Shown: positions 7,367 to 14,963 of the stretch, piece by piece
Layout: each line of letters starts with the position of its first letter
Numbering within the stretch: the stretch's first letter is position 1
Source: Arenimonas maotaiensis
GTDB taxonomy: Bacteria > Pseudomonadota > Gammaproteobacteria > Xanthomonadales > Xanthomonadaceae
NCBI RefSeq assembly: GCF_014638745.1
Contig: NZ_BMFO01000002.1
Span: 496,001-560,000, forward strand
Direction: 5' to 3'
Length of the DNA: 64,000 nucleotides
Made by a program: the position numbers and the translations under genes
The notes under the pieces: model-generated
What the model saw: only the letters and a program-made list of their open reading frames with translations
Database searches by the model: none
Told to the model about the DNA's origin: nothing

Positions 7367-8090
7367 GGCGGATTCGGGCGACAGACAGGCGTTTGCGGCA
7401 GGCACATCGGCGGATCGGGTCTCGATCCTGCACGATGCCGCGTCATTGCCGGACGTCGGACCGGACCAGTTTAACGCAAGCGGCTATGCCGCCGCCGAGC
7501 CGGTGTCCGGTAGCGGCCGCGGCGGCGCCTGGTTCGTGCGCACGGCCGCCGGCGATGCCGTGTTGAAGCACTACCGCCGCGGCGGCAAGGCCGCCTGGCT
7601 GTCGGAAGATGCCTACTTCTATCTTGGCGATGCGCGCGTGCGCAGTTTCGCCGAATACCGTCTGTTGCGTCGTCTGCGCGAAGCGGATCTCCCGGTGCCG
7701 GAGCCTTTGGCGGCGTTCTGCCAACGCCGCGGCCTGAGCTATCGTGCCGCGCTGCTGACCCGTCGCATTCCGCAGGCAGCGTCTTTGCTGCAATCGGCCG
7801 ATGCCGGCCATGCGCCATGGGCGGCGGTGGGCGAAACCCTGGCGCGCCTCCATCGCGCCGGCGCGCGCCATAGCGATCTCAACGCCCACAACATCCTGCT
7901 TGATGCCGATGGCGGCATCCATGTCATCGATTGGGACAAGGGCCGACTGACGGCCGGTCCCGGACCGTGGTGCGCACAGGTGCTGGAGCGCCTGGCGCGC
8001 TCATTGCGCAAGGATTGCCGCGTACCCGCGGATGAATTGATGCGTGGTCTGGATATTTTGCGCACGGCGCATGACGGAGCCTTGGCATGA
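7365..8090 (+). CDS. kdkA: 3-deoxy-D-manno-octulosonic acid (KDO) kinase
   Basis: Phosphorylates the 4-OH of the lipid A-linked KDO, a substitution used by organisms with a single phosphorylated KDO such as Haemophilus and xanthomonads. The 241-residue protein has the eukaryotic-like kinase fold signatures of the Kdo/WaaP family: a nucleotide-binding VLKHYRRGG (Lys68), the catalytic loop ARHSDLNAHNILLD (His169, Asp171, Asn176) and IDWDKGR (Asp189, Asp191) as the metal-binding motif. The ATG at 7365 may not be the true start, since it shares bases with the divergent glycosyltransferase ATG. It is the first gene of a tight run: its stop overlaps the MBL gene start (ATGA). Confidence 0.9.
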   Translation: MADSGDRQAFAAGTSADRVSILHDAASLPDVGPDQFNASGYAAAEPVSGSGRGGAWFVRTAAGDAVLKHYRRGGKAAWLSEDAYFYLGDARVRSFAEYRLLRRLREADLPVPEPLAAFCQRRGLSYRAALLTRRIPQAASLLQSADAGHAPWAAVGETLARLHRAGARHSDLNAHNILLDADGGIHVIDWDKGRLTAGPGPWCAQVLERLARSLRKDCRVPADELMRGLDILRTAHDGALA

Positions 8091-8842
8091 GCTGGCAGTT
8101 GCGGTTTCTCGGCGTCGGCAACGCGCAGGCGGCGCCGGTGCTCGGTTCGGCCAGCGCCGTGTTGGAACAGGATGGCGCGCCGCAGCTGCTGATCGATTGC
8201 GGCCAGGAAACCCTGGACGCCTATCTGGCGCGCTACGGCGGGCTGCCGCAGGCGGTGTTCATCACCCATCTGCACATGGACCACATCGGTGGTCTGGAAC
8301 GCCTGTTTTTCATGGCCTATTTCGATCCGGCCCTGCGCGGCCGCCTGCGTCTGTATGTGCCGGCGCCCTTGGTGCCGGCGATGCAGGGCCGGCTGGCCGA
8401 TTATCCGGGTGTGCTGGCCGAAGGCGGCGCCAACTGGTGGGACGCGTTCCAGCTGGTGCCGGTCAGCACCGGCTTCTGGCATGCCGGCCTGCATTACGAG
8501 GTGTTTCCGGTCCGGCACCATCTGCCGGATTCGGCCTTCGGACTGCGCTTGCCGGGCAGTTTCGTCTGGACCGGCGACACCCGGCCGATTCCCGAGCGCC
8601 TGGCACTGTATGCCGGCGGCACGGAGCTGATCGCGCACGACTGCGGTCTGCACGGTAATCCCTCGCACACCGGTCTGGACGACATCCTGCGCGAGTATCC
8701 GGCCGAATGGCGTTCGAGTCTGGCGCTGTATCACTACGGCACTGAGGCAGACGCCGAAGCCATGCGCGGTCACGGCTTCCGCGTGGCGGAACGCGGGCAG
8801 GCGCTGGATTTAGCCGCGCCTGATCCGGAGCCGTTGCCGTGA
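8087..8842 (+). CDS. MBL-fold metallohydrolase (RNase Z / ElaC-like superfamily)
   Basis: A 251-residue cytosolic metallo-beta-lactamase-fold hydrolase. The zinc motif FITHLHMDHIGG gives His61, His63, Asp65 and His66; later ligands are likely in VRHHLPD and WTGDTRP, with AHDCGL and ALYHYG downstream. N-terminal LRFLGVGNA resembles RNase Z-type proteins, but the tRNA-binding exosite arm of true RNase Z is not evident. It overlaps kdkA by four bases and moaA by four bases (GTGA), so it sits in the same translationally coupled run. A role linking LPS and molybdopterin genes is not obvious; the substrate is unknown. Confidence 0.85.
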   Translation: MSWQLRFLGVGNAQAAPVLGSASAVLEQDGAPQLLIDCGQETLDAYLARYGGLPQAVFITHLHMDHIGGLERLFFMAYFDPALRGRLRLYVPAPLVPAMQGRLADYPGVLAEGGANWWDAFQLVPVSTGFWHAGLHYEVFPVRHHLPDSAFGLRLPGSFVWTGDTRPIPERLALYAGGTELIAHDCGLHGNPSHTGLDDILREYPAEWRSSLALYHYGTEADAEAMRGHGFRVAERGQALDLAAPDPEPLP

Positions 8843-9855
8843 ACGCGGTACCGCAAGCGGTGCCGTCGGCGCCGGTGGCCGATGCGCTCGGCCGGCCATT
8901 GCGCGATCTGCGCATCTCGGTGATCGAGACCTGCAATTTCCGCTGCCCGTACTGCATGCCCGAAGACGCGGTCGATGACGCCGCGCTGGACGCCAAGTCG
9001 CGCCTGGATTTCGGCGATATCGAGCGCATCGCGCGCGCATTCGTGGCCAACGGCGTGCGCAAAATCCGCCTGACCGGCGGCGAGCCGCTGTTGCGGCGTG
9101 GATTGCCGGAGCTGGTGGCGCGGCTGAAAACGGTGCCGGGCCTCGAGGATCTGGCGCTGACCACCAACGGCTCGCTGTTGGCGCCGCAGGCGCAGGCGCT
9201 GAAGGACGCCGGCCTCGACCGTTTGACGGTGAGTCTGGACGCGTTGGCGCCGGCGCTGTTCCGGCGCATGAGCGGCAACCGCGGCGAGCTGGCGCGCGTG
9301 CTGGACGGCATCGACGCCGCCGAGCGCGCGGGCTTCGCGCCGATCAAGATCAACTGCGTGGTGCAGCGCGGCGTCAACGAGGACCAGATGCTGCCGCTGA
9401 TCGCCGCCTTCGCGCCGCGCGGGCACATCGTGCGCTTCATCGAATACATGGACGTCGGCAGCTGCAACGGCTGGCGCGTGCAGGACGTGTTCGGCGTGCG
9501 CGAGATGCACGCACTGGTCGCGGCGCGGTATCCGCTCACGCCGCTGCAGCCGGAAGTGCCGGGCGAGGTGGCCGAACGCTATCGGCTCGACGGCGGCGGC
9601 GAAATCGGCTTCATCGCCTCGGTCAGCAAGCCGTTCTGCGGCGATTGCAACCGCGCGCGCATCTCGGCCGACGGCAAGCTGTTCACCTGCCTGTTCGCCG
9701 GCGCCGGCTTCGACCTGAAACCGTACTTGGCCGACGCCCGCGGTCTGCAGGCCGAAGTGCGCGCGCTCTGGCGCCACCGCGCGGACCGCTACAGCGAGAT
9801 CCGCCACGCCGCGGCCGACCGGCGCAAAATCGAAATGTTCTTCATCGGAGGCTGA
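8839..9855 (+). CDS. moaA: GTP 3',8-cyclase (molybdenum cofactor biosynthesis protein A)
   Basis: Radical-SAM enzyme that rearranges GTP to 3',8-cyclo-GTP, the first step of molybdopterin synthesis. The N-terminal cluster motif CNFRCPYCM places Cys32, Cys36 and Cys39 as the SAM-binding 4Fe-4S ligands. The C-terminal substrate cluster is Cys267-X2-Cys270-X13-Cys284 ([12 protein letters not shown] ... LFTCLF). The [12 protein letters not shown] motif and the Gly-Gly C-terminus (FFIGG) are conserved. At 338 residues it is full length. The start is GTG, overlapping the upstream stop as GTGA. It opens the moaA-moaC-moaD-moaE run. Confidence 0.97.
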   Translation: MNAVPQAVPSAPVADALGRPLRDLRISVIETCNFRCPYCMPEDAVDDAALDAKSRLDFGDIERIARAFVANGVRKIRLTGGEPLLRRGLPELVARLKTVPGLEDLALTTNGSLLAPQAQALKDAGLDRLTVSLDALAPALFRRMSGNRGELARVLDGIDAAERAGFAPIKINCVVQRGVNEDQMLPLIAAFAPRGHIVRFIEYMDVGSCNGWRVQDVFGVREMHALVAARYPLTPLQPEVPGEVAERYRLDGGGEIGFIASVSKPFCGDCNRARISADGKLFTCLFAGAGFDLKPYLADARGLQAEVRALWRHRADRYSEIRHAAADRRKIEMFFIGG

Positions 9856-9856
9856 T

Positions 9857-10351
9857 GTGACCCGAAGCAAAAGCGCGCCGTCCGGATTGACCCACCTCGA
9901 CGCCCAGGGCCGTCCGGCCATGGTCGACGTCGCTGGCAAGGCGATCACCGCCCGCTCCGCCAGCGCGGTCGCCGAACTGCGTTTCCCGCCGGCCGTGGCC
10001 GACGCCCTGCGCGCACAGGACATGCGCTCGGCCAAGGGCGCGGTGGTGGATACCGCCATCGTCGCCGGCACCCAGGCGGTGAAGCACACCGCGCAGCTGA
10101 TTCCGTTCTGCCATCCGTTGGCCATCGAGGGCTGCACGTTCGAGATCGACTGGCGGGGCGAGGACGTGCTGCGCATCGTCTGCACGGTGCGCATCACCGG
10201 CAAGACCGGTGTCGAGATGGAGGCGCTGACCGGCGCCAGTGTGGCGGCGCTGACCGTGTACGACATGTGCAAGGCGCTCAGCCACGACATCGTGATCGCC
10301 GAGGTCCGGCTGTTGGCCAAGCGCGGCGGCAAACGCACGGTGGGCGCATGA
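9857..10351 (+). CDS. moaC: Cyclic pyranopterin monophosphate synthase
   Basis: Converts the MoaA product to cyclic pyranopterin monophosphate (precursor Z). The 164-residue protein contains the expected blocks: [15 protein letters not shown] near the N-terminus, [32 protein letters not shown] and [20 protein letters not shown], which together form the active site of the hexameric enzyme. The GTG start lies one base after the moaA stop; the nearby ATG is immediately followed by TGA and cannot be used. The stop overlaps the moaD ATG. Full length and intact. Confidence 0.96.
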   Translation: MTRSKSAPSGLTHLDAQGRPAMVDVAGKAITARSASAVAELRFPPAVADALRAQDMRSAKGAVVDTAIVAGTQAVKHTAQLIPFCHPLAIEGCTFEIDWRGEDVLRIVCTVRITGKTGVEMEALTGASVAALTVYDMCKALSHDIVIAEVRLLAKRGGKRTVGA

Positions 10352-10584
10352 GCGTGACCGTGCTGTATTTCGCGGCCTTGAAGGAATCGGCCGGCATGGC
10401 GCAGGAAATCCTGCCGGTGCCGGACTCGTTGCCGGCGTTGTATGCCGCTTTGCGCGTGCGCCACGGTTTCGGCTACGAGCCGGCGGCGCTGCGGGTGGCT
10501 CTGAACGGCGCGTTCGCCGATTGGTCGGATCCGGTGCGGGCCGGCGACACCGTCGCTTTCATCCCGCCGGTATCGGGCGGCTGA
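10348..10584 (+). CDS. moaD: Molybdopterin synthase sulfur carrier subunit
   Basis: Small ubiquitin-like protein (78 residues) that carries the sulfur as a C-terminal thiocarboxylate for dithiolene formation. The sequence begins [13 protein letters not shown] and ends in SGG, the diglycine needed for adenylation and sulfur loading. The ATG overlaps the moaC stop (ATGA). An open frame continues upstream inside moaC but is not conserved. The partner moaE starts one base after its stop; the activating MoeB is not in this window. Confidence 0.95.
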   Translation: MSVTVLYFAALKESAGMAQEILPVPDSLPALYAALRVRHGFGYEPAALRVALNGAFADWSDPVRAGDTVAFIPPVSGG

Positions 10585-10585
10585 C

Positions 10586-10990
10586 ATGCGCTTCGCCGTC
10601 ACCGGGTCGGCCATCGACGCCGCCGCATGGCGCGCGGAACTCGACGATCCGCGCTGCGGCGCTTATGCCGCATTCGAAGGCTGGGTGCGCGACCACCATG
10701 ACGGCCGTCAGGTTCTGGGCCTGCATTACGACTGCTATCCGGCGCTGGCCGAATCCGAAGGCGAAGCCATCCTGTCCGAGGCCTTGACCCGCTTCGCCAT
10801 CGTCGACGCGCGCTGCATCCACCGCATCGGCGACTGCGCGATCGGCGAGATGGCGGTCTGGGTCGGCGTCACCGCCGCGCACCGCGACGCGGCATTCTCA
10901 GCCTGCCGTTGGATCATCGATGAAGTGAAGGCGCGTGTGCCGATCTGGAAGCGCGAACGCTACGCCGACGGCGAGGCGCATTGGAAGTAG
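10586..10990 (+). CDS. moaE: Molybdopterin synthase catalytic subunit
   Basis: Forms the MoaD2-MoaE2 complex that inserts two sulfurs into precursor Z to give molybdopterin. The 134-residue protein has the family blocks AAFEGWVRDHHDG, HYDCYPALAESE, HRIGDCAIGEMAVWVGV and the catalytic pair Lys115 and Lys122 in KARVPIWKRE, with the same spacing as E. coli Lys119 and Lys126. It closes the moa run; the SRP RNA gene ends convergently only 4 bp beyond its stop, so no clear terminator for the moa operon can be seen. Confidence 0.96.
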   Translation: MRFAVTGSAIDAAAWRAELDDPRCGAYAAFEGWVRDHHDGRQVLGLHYDCYPALAESEGEAILSEALTRFAIVDARCIHRIGDCAIGEMAVWVGVTAAHRDAAFSACRWIIDEVKARVPIWKRERYADGEAHWK

Positions 10991-10994
10991 GGAA

Positions 10995-11107
10995 GGGTGG
11001 CAGCCCCTGCCGGTTGGCCTCGTCGCCCGAATCGGTCAATACCGTTGCTGCCTTCCGGCCCTGGCGGGGTTTTCGACCTATCGTCGCGAGGGCCGACAGG
11101 GGCCACC
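10995..11107 (-). ncRNA. ffs: Signal recognition particle 4.5S RNA
   Basis: RNA scaffold of the SRP that binds Ffh for co-translational targeting. On the minus strand the RNA starts GGTGGCCCCTG and ends CAGGGGCTGCCACC; the two ends pair as the long terminal helix. The conserved Ffh-binding domain IV reads GGGCCGGAAGGCAGCAACGG, with the GGAA tetraloop and the AGCA internal loop. Length near 113 nt matches the 4.5S class without an Alu domain. Ends are placed by helix pairing and are accurate to a few bases. No promoter is visible between it and the tRNA-Ser(GGA) upstream, so it may be processed from a joint transcript. Confidence 0.92.
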
Positions 11108-11136
11108 ATTGAAGCGTGGGCTGGGCCCTGAAGAAG

Positions 11137-11229
11137 TGGCGGAGAGAGAGGGATTCGAACCCTCGAAACGGGGTTTAGCCGTTTACACACTTTCCAGGCG
11201 TGCTCCTTCGACCGCTCGGACATCTCTCC
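11137..11229 (-). tRNA. tRNA-Ser (anticodon GGA)
   Basis: A 93-nt class II tRNA with encoded CCA (complement of 11137-11139). The acceptor GGAGAGA pairs perfectly with TCTCTCC. The anticodon stem CACGC/GTGTG carries GGA at 11195-11193, reading UCC and UCU. A long variable arm and the T-loop TTCGAAT are present. It has its own promoter upstream and lies 29 bp before the SRP RNA on the same strand. The tRNA-Ser at 4066 has anticodon CGA, so the two are different isoacceptors. Confidence 0.97.
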
Positions 11230-11259
11230 GCAGATGTTACCGCCTGATGTGAACGCCGA

Positions 11260-11288
11260 ATTATACGGTACGGCCGGTTTTTCCACAA
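11260..11288 (-). promoter_or_regulatory. Promoter for tRNA-Ser(GGA), possibly also SRP RNA
   Basis: On the minus strand TTGTGG (11288-11283) and a perfect TATAAT (11265-11260) are 17 bp apart, about 30 bp before the tRNA 5' end. Confidence 0.75.
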
Positions 11289-11353
11289 GTTGCGGCGCGG
11301 TACTCAGTCCGGCCGCGATATGGCAAAATGGCCGTCTGCACACGGGAATCCGC

Positions 11354-13012
11354 ATGTCCTATCTGGTTTTAGCACGTAAATGGCGCCCGAAGCGCTTCGC
11401 CGAGCTGGTCGGCCAGCAGCATGTGGTGCGGGCGCTCAGCCACGCGCTGGAGACCGGCCGGGTGCACCACGCATTCCTGTTCACCGGCACCCGCGGGGTC
11501 GGCAAGACCACCATCGCGCGCATCTTCGCCAAGAGCCTGAACTGCGAGTCGGGCACCTCGAAAGACCCTTGCGGCGTCTGCGGCACCTGCGCCGACATCG
11601 ACGCCGGCCGCTATCCGGACCTGATCGAGATCGACGCCGCCAGCCACACCGGCGTCGACGACGTGCGCGCCCTGATCGAGAATGCGCAGTACATGCCCTC
11701 GCGCGGCCGCACCAAGGTGTATCTGGTCGACGAAGTGCACATGCTGTCGAAGAACGCCTTCAACGCCCTGCTGAAGACGCTGGAAGAGCCGCCGGAGCAC
11801 GTCAAGTTCCTGCTCGCCACCACCGATCCGGAGAAGCTGCCGGTCACCGTGCTGTCGCGCTGCCTGCAGTTCAACCTGCGCCGGCTGGAGGTCGAGCAGA
11901 TCGCCGGCCAGATGCGCCACATCCTCGGCGCCGAGGGCATCGCGTTCGACGACGAGGCCATCGAGCAGTTGGCCGAATCCGCCGACGGCAGCCTGCGCGA
12001 CGGCCTGTCCTTGCTCGACCAGGCCATTGCCTACACCGGCGGCAGCCTGCAGGGCGAGCTGGTGCGCGCCATGCTCGGCACCGTCGACCGCAACCAAATC
12101 GAGCAGCTGCTGGCCGCGTTGGCCGCGCGCGACGGTGAGGCGCTTATGGCCGCCATCGAGCAGCTCGCCTCGTTCGCGCCGGATTTCGGGCAAGTGCTCG
12201 ACCGCCTGGCGCAGGCCCTGCATGAAATCCAGCTGGCGCAGCTGGTGCCCAACTATCGCCCGAGTCTGACCCGCGTTTCGATCAAGACGTTCGCGCAGTC
12301 GCTGGAGCCGCAGCTGGTGCAGCTCTGGTACCAGATGGCCGTGGCCGGCCGCCGCGACCTGCATCTGGCGCCGGGCGCACGCACCGGTTTCGAGATGGCT
12401 TTGCTGCGCATGTTGGCGTTCGTGCCGGCCGATGCCTCGTCATCCGGCGACGCCGCGCGTCCGCCGGCGGCAGCGGCCGCTGCTCCGGTTGCCGAATCGC
12501 CCGCCGCCGCGCCGGTCGCACCGAAGCCGATGCCGGCCGAATCCGTCGCGCCGCCGGTGCCTGCTCCGGCGCCCGCTCCGGCCGCACCGCCGCCGCCCGA
12601 AGCGCCGGCAGCCGTCAGCGAATTGCCCGACAGCGCCGAAGACTGGCTGCAACTGATCAAGCGCCTGAGCCTGAAAGGCCCGCTCGGCCAGATCGGCGCG
12701 CACAGCGCTTTCATTGCACGCCAAGGCCGGCAGCTGACGCTGTCCTATCCCGCCGATCTGATCGACAGCCTGAGCGAGGGCCTGCGTGAACGTTTCCGCG
12801 AGACCCTGATGCAGGCCGTCGGCGGCGACGTGCAGCTGAAGTTCGAGAAATTGAGCGACGCGCCGGCGGAAACGTTGTTCGCGCGCGAGACCCGTAACCG
12901 GCAGAACCGGCAGAGCGATGCCGAGGCCGAGTTCCAGAACCATCCGGTCGTCCACGCCCTTCTGGCCGAAGGCGCGCAGATCGTGCCGGATTCCATCCGA
13001 CCCTTGGAATGA
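11354..13012 (+). CDS. dnaX: DNA polymerase III subunits tau/gamma
   Basis: Clamp-loader ATPase and replisome organiser, 552 residues. Domain order: AAA+ module with Walker A GTRGVGKT (residues 45-52), a four-cysteine zinc site (Cys64, Cys73, Cys76, Cys79), Walker B LVDE (124-127) and [15 protein letters not shown]; then the lid and collar; then a Pro/Ala-rich linker at about 368-419; and a C-terminal tau-specific domain. ATG 11354 gives MSYLVLARKWRPKRFAELVG, the conserved N-terminus; upstream in-frame codons overlap the tRNA promoter region. I see no A-rich slippery heptamer like that of E. coli, so how or whether gamma is made here is unknown. First gene of dnaX-ybaB-recR. Confidence 0.97.
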   Translation: MSYLVLARKWRPKRFAELVGQQHVVRALSHALETGRVHHAFLFTGTRGVGKTTIARIFAKSLNCESGTSKDPCGVCGTCADIDAGRYPDLIEIDAASHTGVDDVRALIENAQYMPSRGRTKVYLVDEVHMLSKNAFNALLKTLEEPPEHVKFLLATTDPEKLPVTVLSRCLQFNLRRLEVEQIAGQMRHILGAEGIAFDDEAIEQLAESADGSLRDGLSLLDQAIAYTGGSLQGELVRAMLGTVDRNQIEQLLAALAARDGEALMAAIEQLASFAPDFGQVLDRLAQALHEIQLAQLVPNYRPSLTRVSIKTFAQSLEPQLVQLWYQMAVAGRRDLHLAPGARTGFEMALLRMLAFVPADASSSGDAARPPAAAAAAPVAESPAAAPVAPKPMPAESVAPPVPAPAPAPAAPPPPEAPAAVSELPDSAEDWLQLIKRLSLKGPLGQIGAHSAFIARQGRQLTLSYPADLIDSLSEGLRERFRETLMQAVGGDVQLKFEKLSDAPAETLFARETRNRQNRQSDAEAEFQNHPVVHALLAEGAQIVPDSIRPLE

Positions 13013-13024
13013 AGTGAGGACGCC

Positions 13025-13345
13025 ATGAGAGGCAATATCGCCCAAATGATGCAGAAAGCCCAACGCATGCAGGAAAACATGCAGAAGGTACAGGAAGAGC
13101 TCGGCCAGCTGGAAGTCACCGGCCAAGCCGGCGGCGGCGTGGTCAAGGTCACCATCACCGGCAAGATGGAGGCGCGCAAGGTCGCCATCGATCCGTCCGC
13201 GCTGGCCGACGCCGAGATGCTCGAGGACCTGCTGGTGGCGGCGCTGAACGACGCCGTGGCCAAGGCCAACGAGGAAAGCAACCGGCGCATGGCCGCGGTC
13301 ACCGCCGGCATGCCGCTGCCGCCGGGAATGAAACTGCCGTTTTGA
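13025..13345 (+). CDS. ybaB: YbaB/EbfC nucleoid-associated protein
   Basis: Small DNA-binding dimer, 106 residues, of the YbaB/EbfC family, which is almost universally encoded between dnaX and recR. The N-terminal helix [19 protein letters not shown] and the following [21 protein letters not shown] strands are characteristic; the C-terminal half ends [10 protein letters not shown] as in other proteobacteria. It overlaps recR by four bases, with TTG of recR embedded in its TGA region. The family binds DNA non-specifically or semi-specifically; its precise role is unsettled. Confidence 0.95.
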   Translation: MRGNIAQMMQKAQRMQENMQKVQEELGQLEVTGQAGGGVVKVTITGKMEARKVAIDPSALADAEMLEDLLVAALNDAVAKANEESNRRMAAVTAGMPLPPGMKLPF

Positions 13346-13941
13346 GCCAGAGCGATCTGCTGACGCAGCTGATGGAGTCCCTGCGCTGCCTGCCCGGTGT
13401 GGGCCAGAAGAGCGCGCAGCGGATGGCCTATCACCTGCTTGAACGCAACCGCGACGGCGGCCTGCGCCTGGCCGCGGCCCTGCAGGAGGGCCTGCAACGC
13501 ATCGGCCACTGCGCGCTGTGCCGCGATTTCACCGAGCAGGAACGCTGCCCGATCTGCGCCAGCAGCGCCCGCGACGGCAGCCTGCTGTGCGTGGTGGAAA
13601 CGCCCGCCGACCGGCTGGTGATCGAACAGGCCACCGGCTACCGCGGGCTGTATTTCATCCTGCAGGGCCGGCTGTCGCCGCTGGACGGCATCGGTCCGCG
13701 CGAGCTGGGCCTGGACCGCTTGGCCCGGCGCCTGGCCGAAGGCGAGGTGCGCGAGATGATCATCGCCACCAACCCGACCGTGGAGGGCGAGGCCACCGCG
13801 CATTACCTGGCCCAGCTGGCCCGCCAGTTCGAGGTCAAGCCTTCGCGCCTGGCGCACGGCGTGCCGATCGGCGGCGAATTGGAATACGTGGACCGCGGCA
13901 CGCTGGCGCACGCCTTCGGTTCGCGCACCGACATGCCCTAA
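13342..13941 (+). CDS. recR: Recombination mediator RecR
   Basis: Works with RecF and RecO in loading RecA at single-strand gaps. The 199-residue protein has the helix-hairpin-helix segment [20 protein letters not shown], a C4 zinc finger (Cys57, Cys60, Cys69, Cys72), and a Toprim domain starting [15 protein letters not shown]. The start is taken as TTG at 13342, which overlaps the ybaB stop and gives [19 protein letters not shown], matching the length and pattern of the E. coli N-terminus; the first ATG is ten codons later and would remove part of the first helix. Rare TTG use fits coupling to ybaB. Confidence 0.96.
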   Translation: MSQSDLLTQLMESLRCLPGVGQKSAQRMAYHLLERNRDGGLRLAAALQEGLQRIGHCALCRDFTEQERCPICASSARDGSLLCVVETPADRLVIEQATGYRGLYFILQGRLSPLDGIGPRELGLDRLARRLAEGEVREMIIATNPTVEGEATAHYLAQLARQFEVKPSRLAHGVPIGGELEYVDRGTLAHAFGSRTDMP

Positions 13942-13951
13942 GGAGGCTCCC

Positions 13952-14296
13952 GTGACCGACAGCATCTTCGACCGCATCATCCGCCGCGAGATCCCGGCCG
14001 ACATCGTGTTCGAGAACGACGAACTCATCGCCTTCCGCGACATCGCGCCGCAGGCGCCGGTGCATGTGCTGTTCGTGCCCAAGCGCGGTTTCGCCACGCT
14101 CAACGACGTGCCCGAATCCGAGGCCGCGCTGGTCGGGCGCCTGCTGCTGGCGGCGCGCGATTACGCCCGGCGCGAAGGCTTCGCCGAGGACGGCTACCGC
14201 GTGGTGATGAACTGCAACCGCGACGGCGGGCAGACGGTGTTCCACATCCACCTGCACCTGCTGGCCGGCGCGCCGCTGACCGGCGGCTTCGCCTGA
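13952..14296 (+). CDS. HIT-family nucleotide hydrolase (HinT-like)
   Basis: A 114-residue histidine-triad protein. The triad is His98-Ile-His100-Leu-His102-Leu-Leu in the segment VFHIHLHLLAG, with the preceding MNCNRDGGQTV and N-terminal IFDRIIRREIPADIVFEN typical of HinT (purine nucleoside phosphoramidase). GTG at 13952 follows a near-perfect Shine-Dalgarno AGGAGG at 13941-13946, which decides the start. It is 10 bp downstream of recR and probably shares its transcript, and its stop is 1 bp from the stop of the convergent secreted-protein gene. Physiological substrate unknown. Confidence 0.93.
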   Translation: MTDSIFDRIIRREIPADIVFENDELIAFRDIAPQAPVHVLFVPKRGFATLNDVPESEAALVGRLLLAARDYARREGFAEDGYRVVMNCNRDGGQTVFHIHLHLLAGAPLTGGFA

Positions 14297-14297
14297 G

Positions 14298-14900
14298 TCA
14301 GTCGGCGTAACCCCAGGGTGCCGGTGGCGCCGGCACCGGCTTGCCCAGGTCGAAATCGACGCGGAATTCGCGGCCCTCGCGCACCAGCCGGTAGGTGAAT
14401 TTCGTCGGGTAGACGTACATCTGCCAGGTGTTGCCGTTCGACTGCGGGTTGCCGGCGGTGGTGAACAGTTCTTTCGAATAGGCATCGGCCGGAAACGACT
14501 GCGCGGTGGCCCAGCCGGCGTCCACGGTGTGGCCGCCGTACATGGTCGAGATGTCGCTGCTGCCGTCGGCGTGGCGGTGGTCGTGCTTGAGCTGCAGGCC
14601 GGAACCGGTCTTGCTCAGGATCCAGGTGCGCGAGCGGTCGTCGCCGACATGGAACGGGATCTGTAGCTGGCGGTCGCTGCATTTGCGCACATGCATCAGC
14701 AGGCGGCCTTCGAAGCCCGGCGCGGCCGGGTTATCGACCGTGACCTTGCCTTCGAAGGCTTTGCCGCAGTGCGCGCGCAGGGCTTCGAAGAACGCGTCCT
14801 GCACCGGAATCGACACCAACGGCGCTTCCGCTACGGTAGCGGCCGTGGCTGTGTGTGGGCCGAGCAGGGCGATGGCGGTGAGATAGGCGATGCGGCGCAT
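14298..14900 (-). CDS. Secreted protein of unknown function
   Basis: A 200-residue protein with a Sec signal peptide (MRRIAYLTAIALLGPHTATA, cleavage likely after residue 20). The mature part starts ATVAEAPLVSIPVQDAFFEALRAHCGKAFEGKVTVDNP and has only two cysteines (about 45 and 75), which could form one disulfide. Later segments include HVGDDRSRTWILSKT, LKHDHRHADGSSD and YPTKFTYRLVREGREFRVDFDLG; the charged, strand-like pattern suggests a beta-rich periplasmic domain. I do not recognise a named domain or catalytic motif. The gene is alone on the minus strand, 63 bp downstream of the TgpA-like gene, with which it may be co-transcribed. Confidence 0.8.
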   Translation of the reverse strand: MRRIAYLTAIALLGPHTATAATVAEAPLVSIPVQDAFFEALRAHCGKAFEGKVTVDNPAAPGFEGRLLMHVRKCSDRQLQIPFHVGDDRSRTWILSKTGSGLQLKHDHRHADGSSDISTMYGGHTVDAGWATAQSFPADAYSKELFTTAGNPQSNGNTWQMYVYPTKFTYRLVREGREFRVDFDLGKPVPAPPAPWGYAD

Positions 14901-14963
14901 GGCAGGACTCCTGGACGTAGCGGACCACTATAGCCGCTAAGCGCGGAGAGTTGTGCGGCTTCT

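Noticed and set aside
11354-13012. Programmed frameshift in dnaX to make gamma
   Set aside because: No A-rich slippery heptamer with a downstream stem was found at the expected place, so no claim is made.
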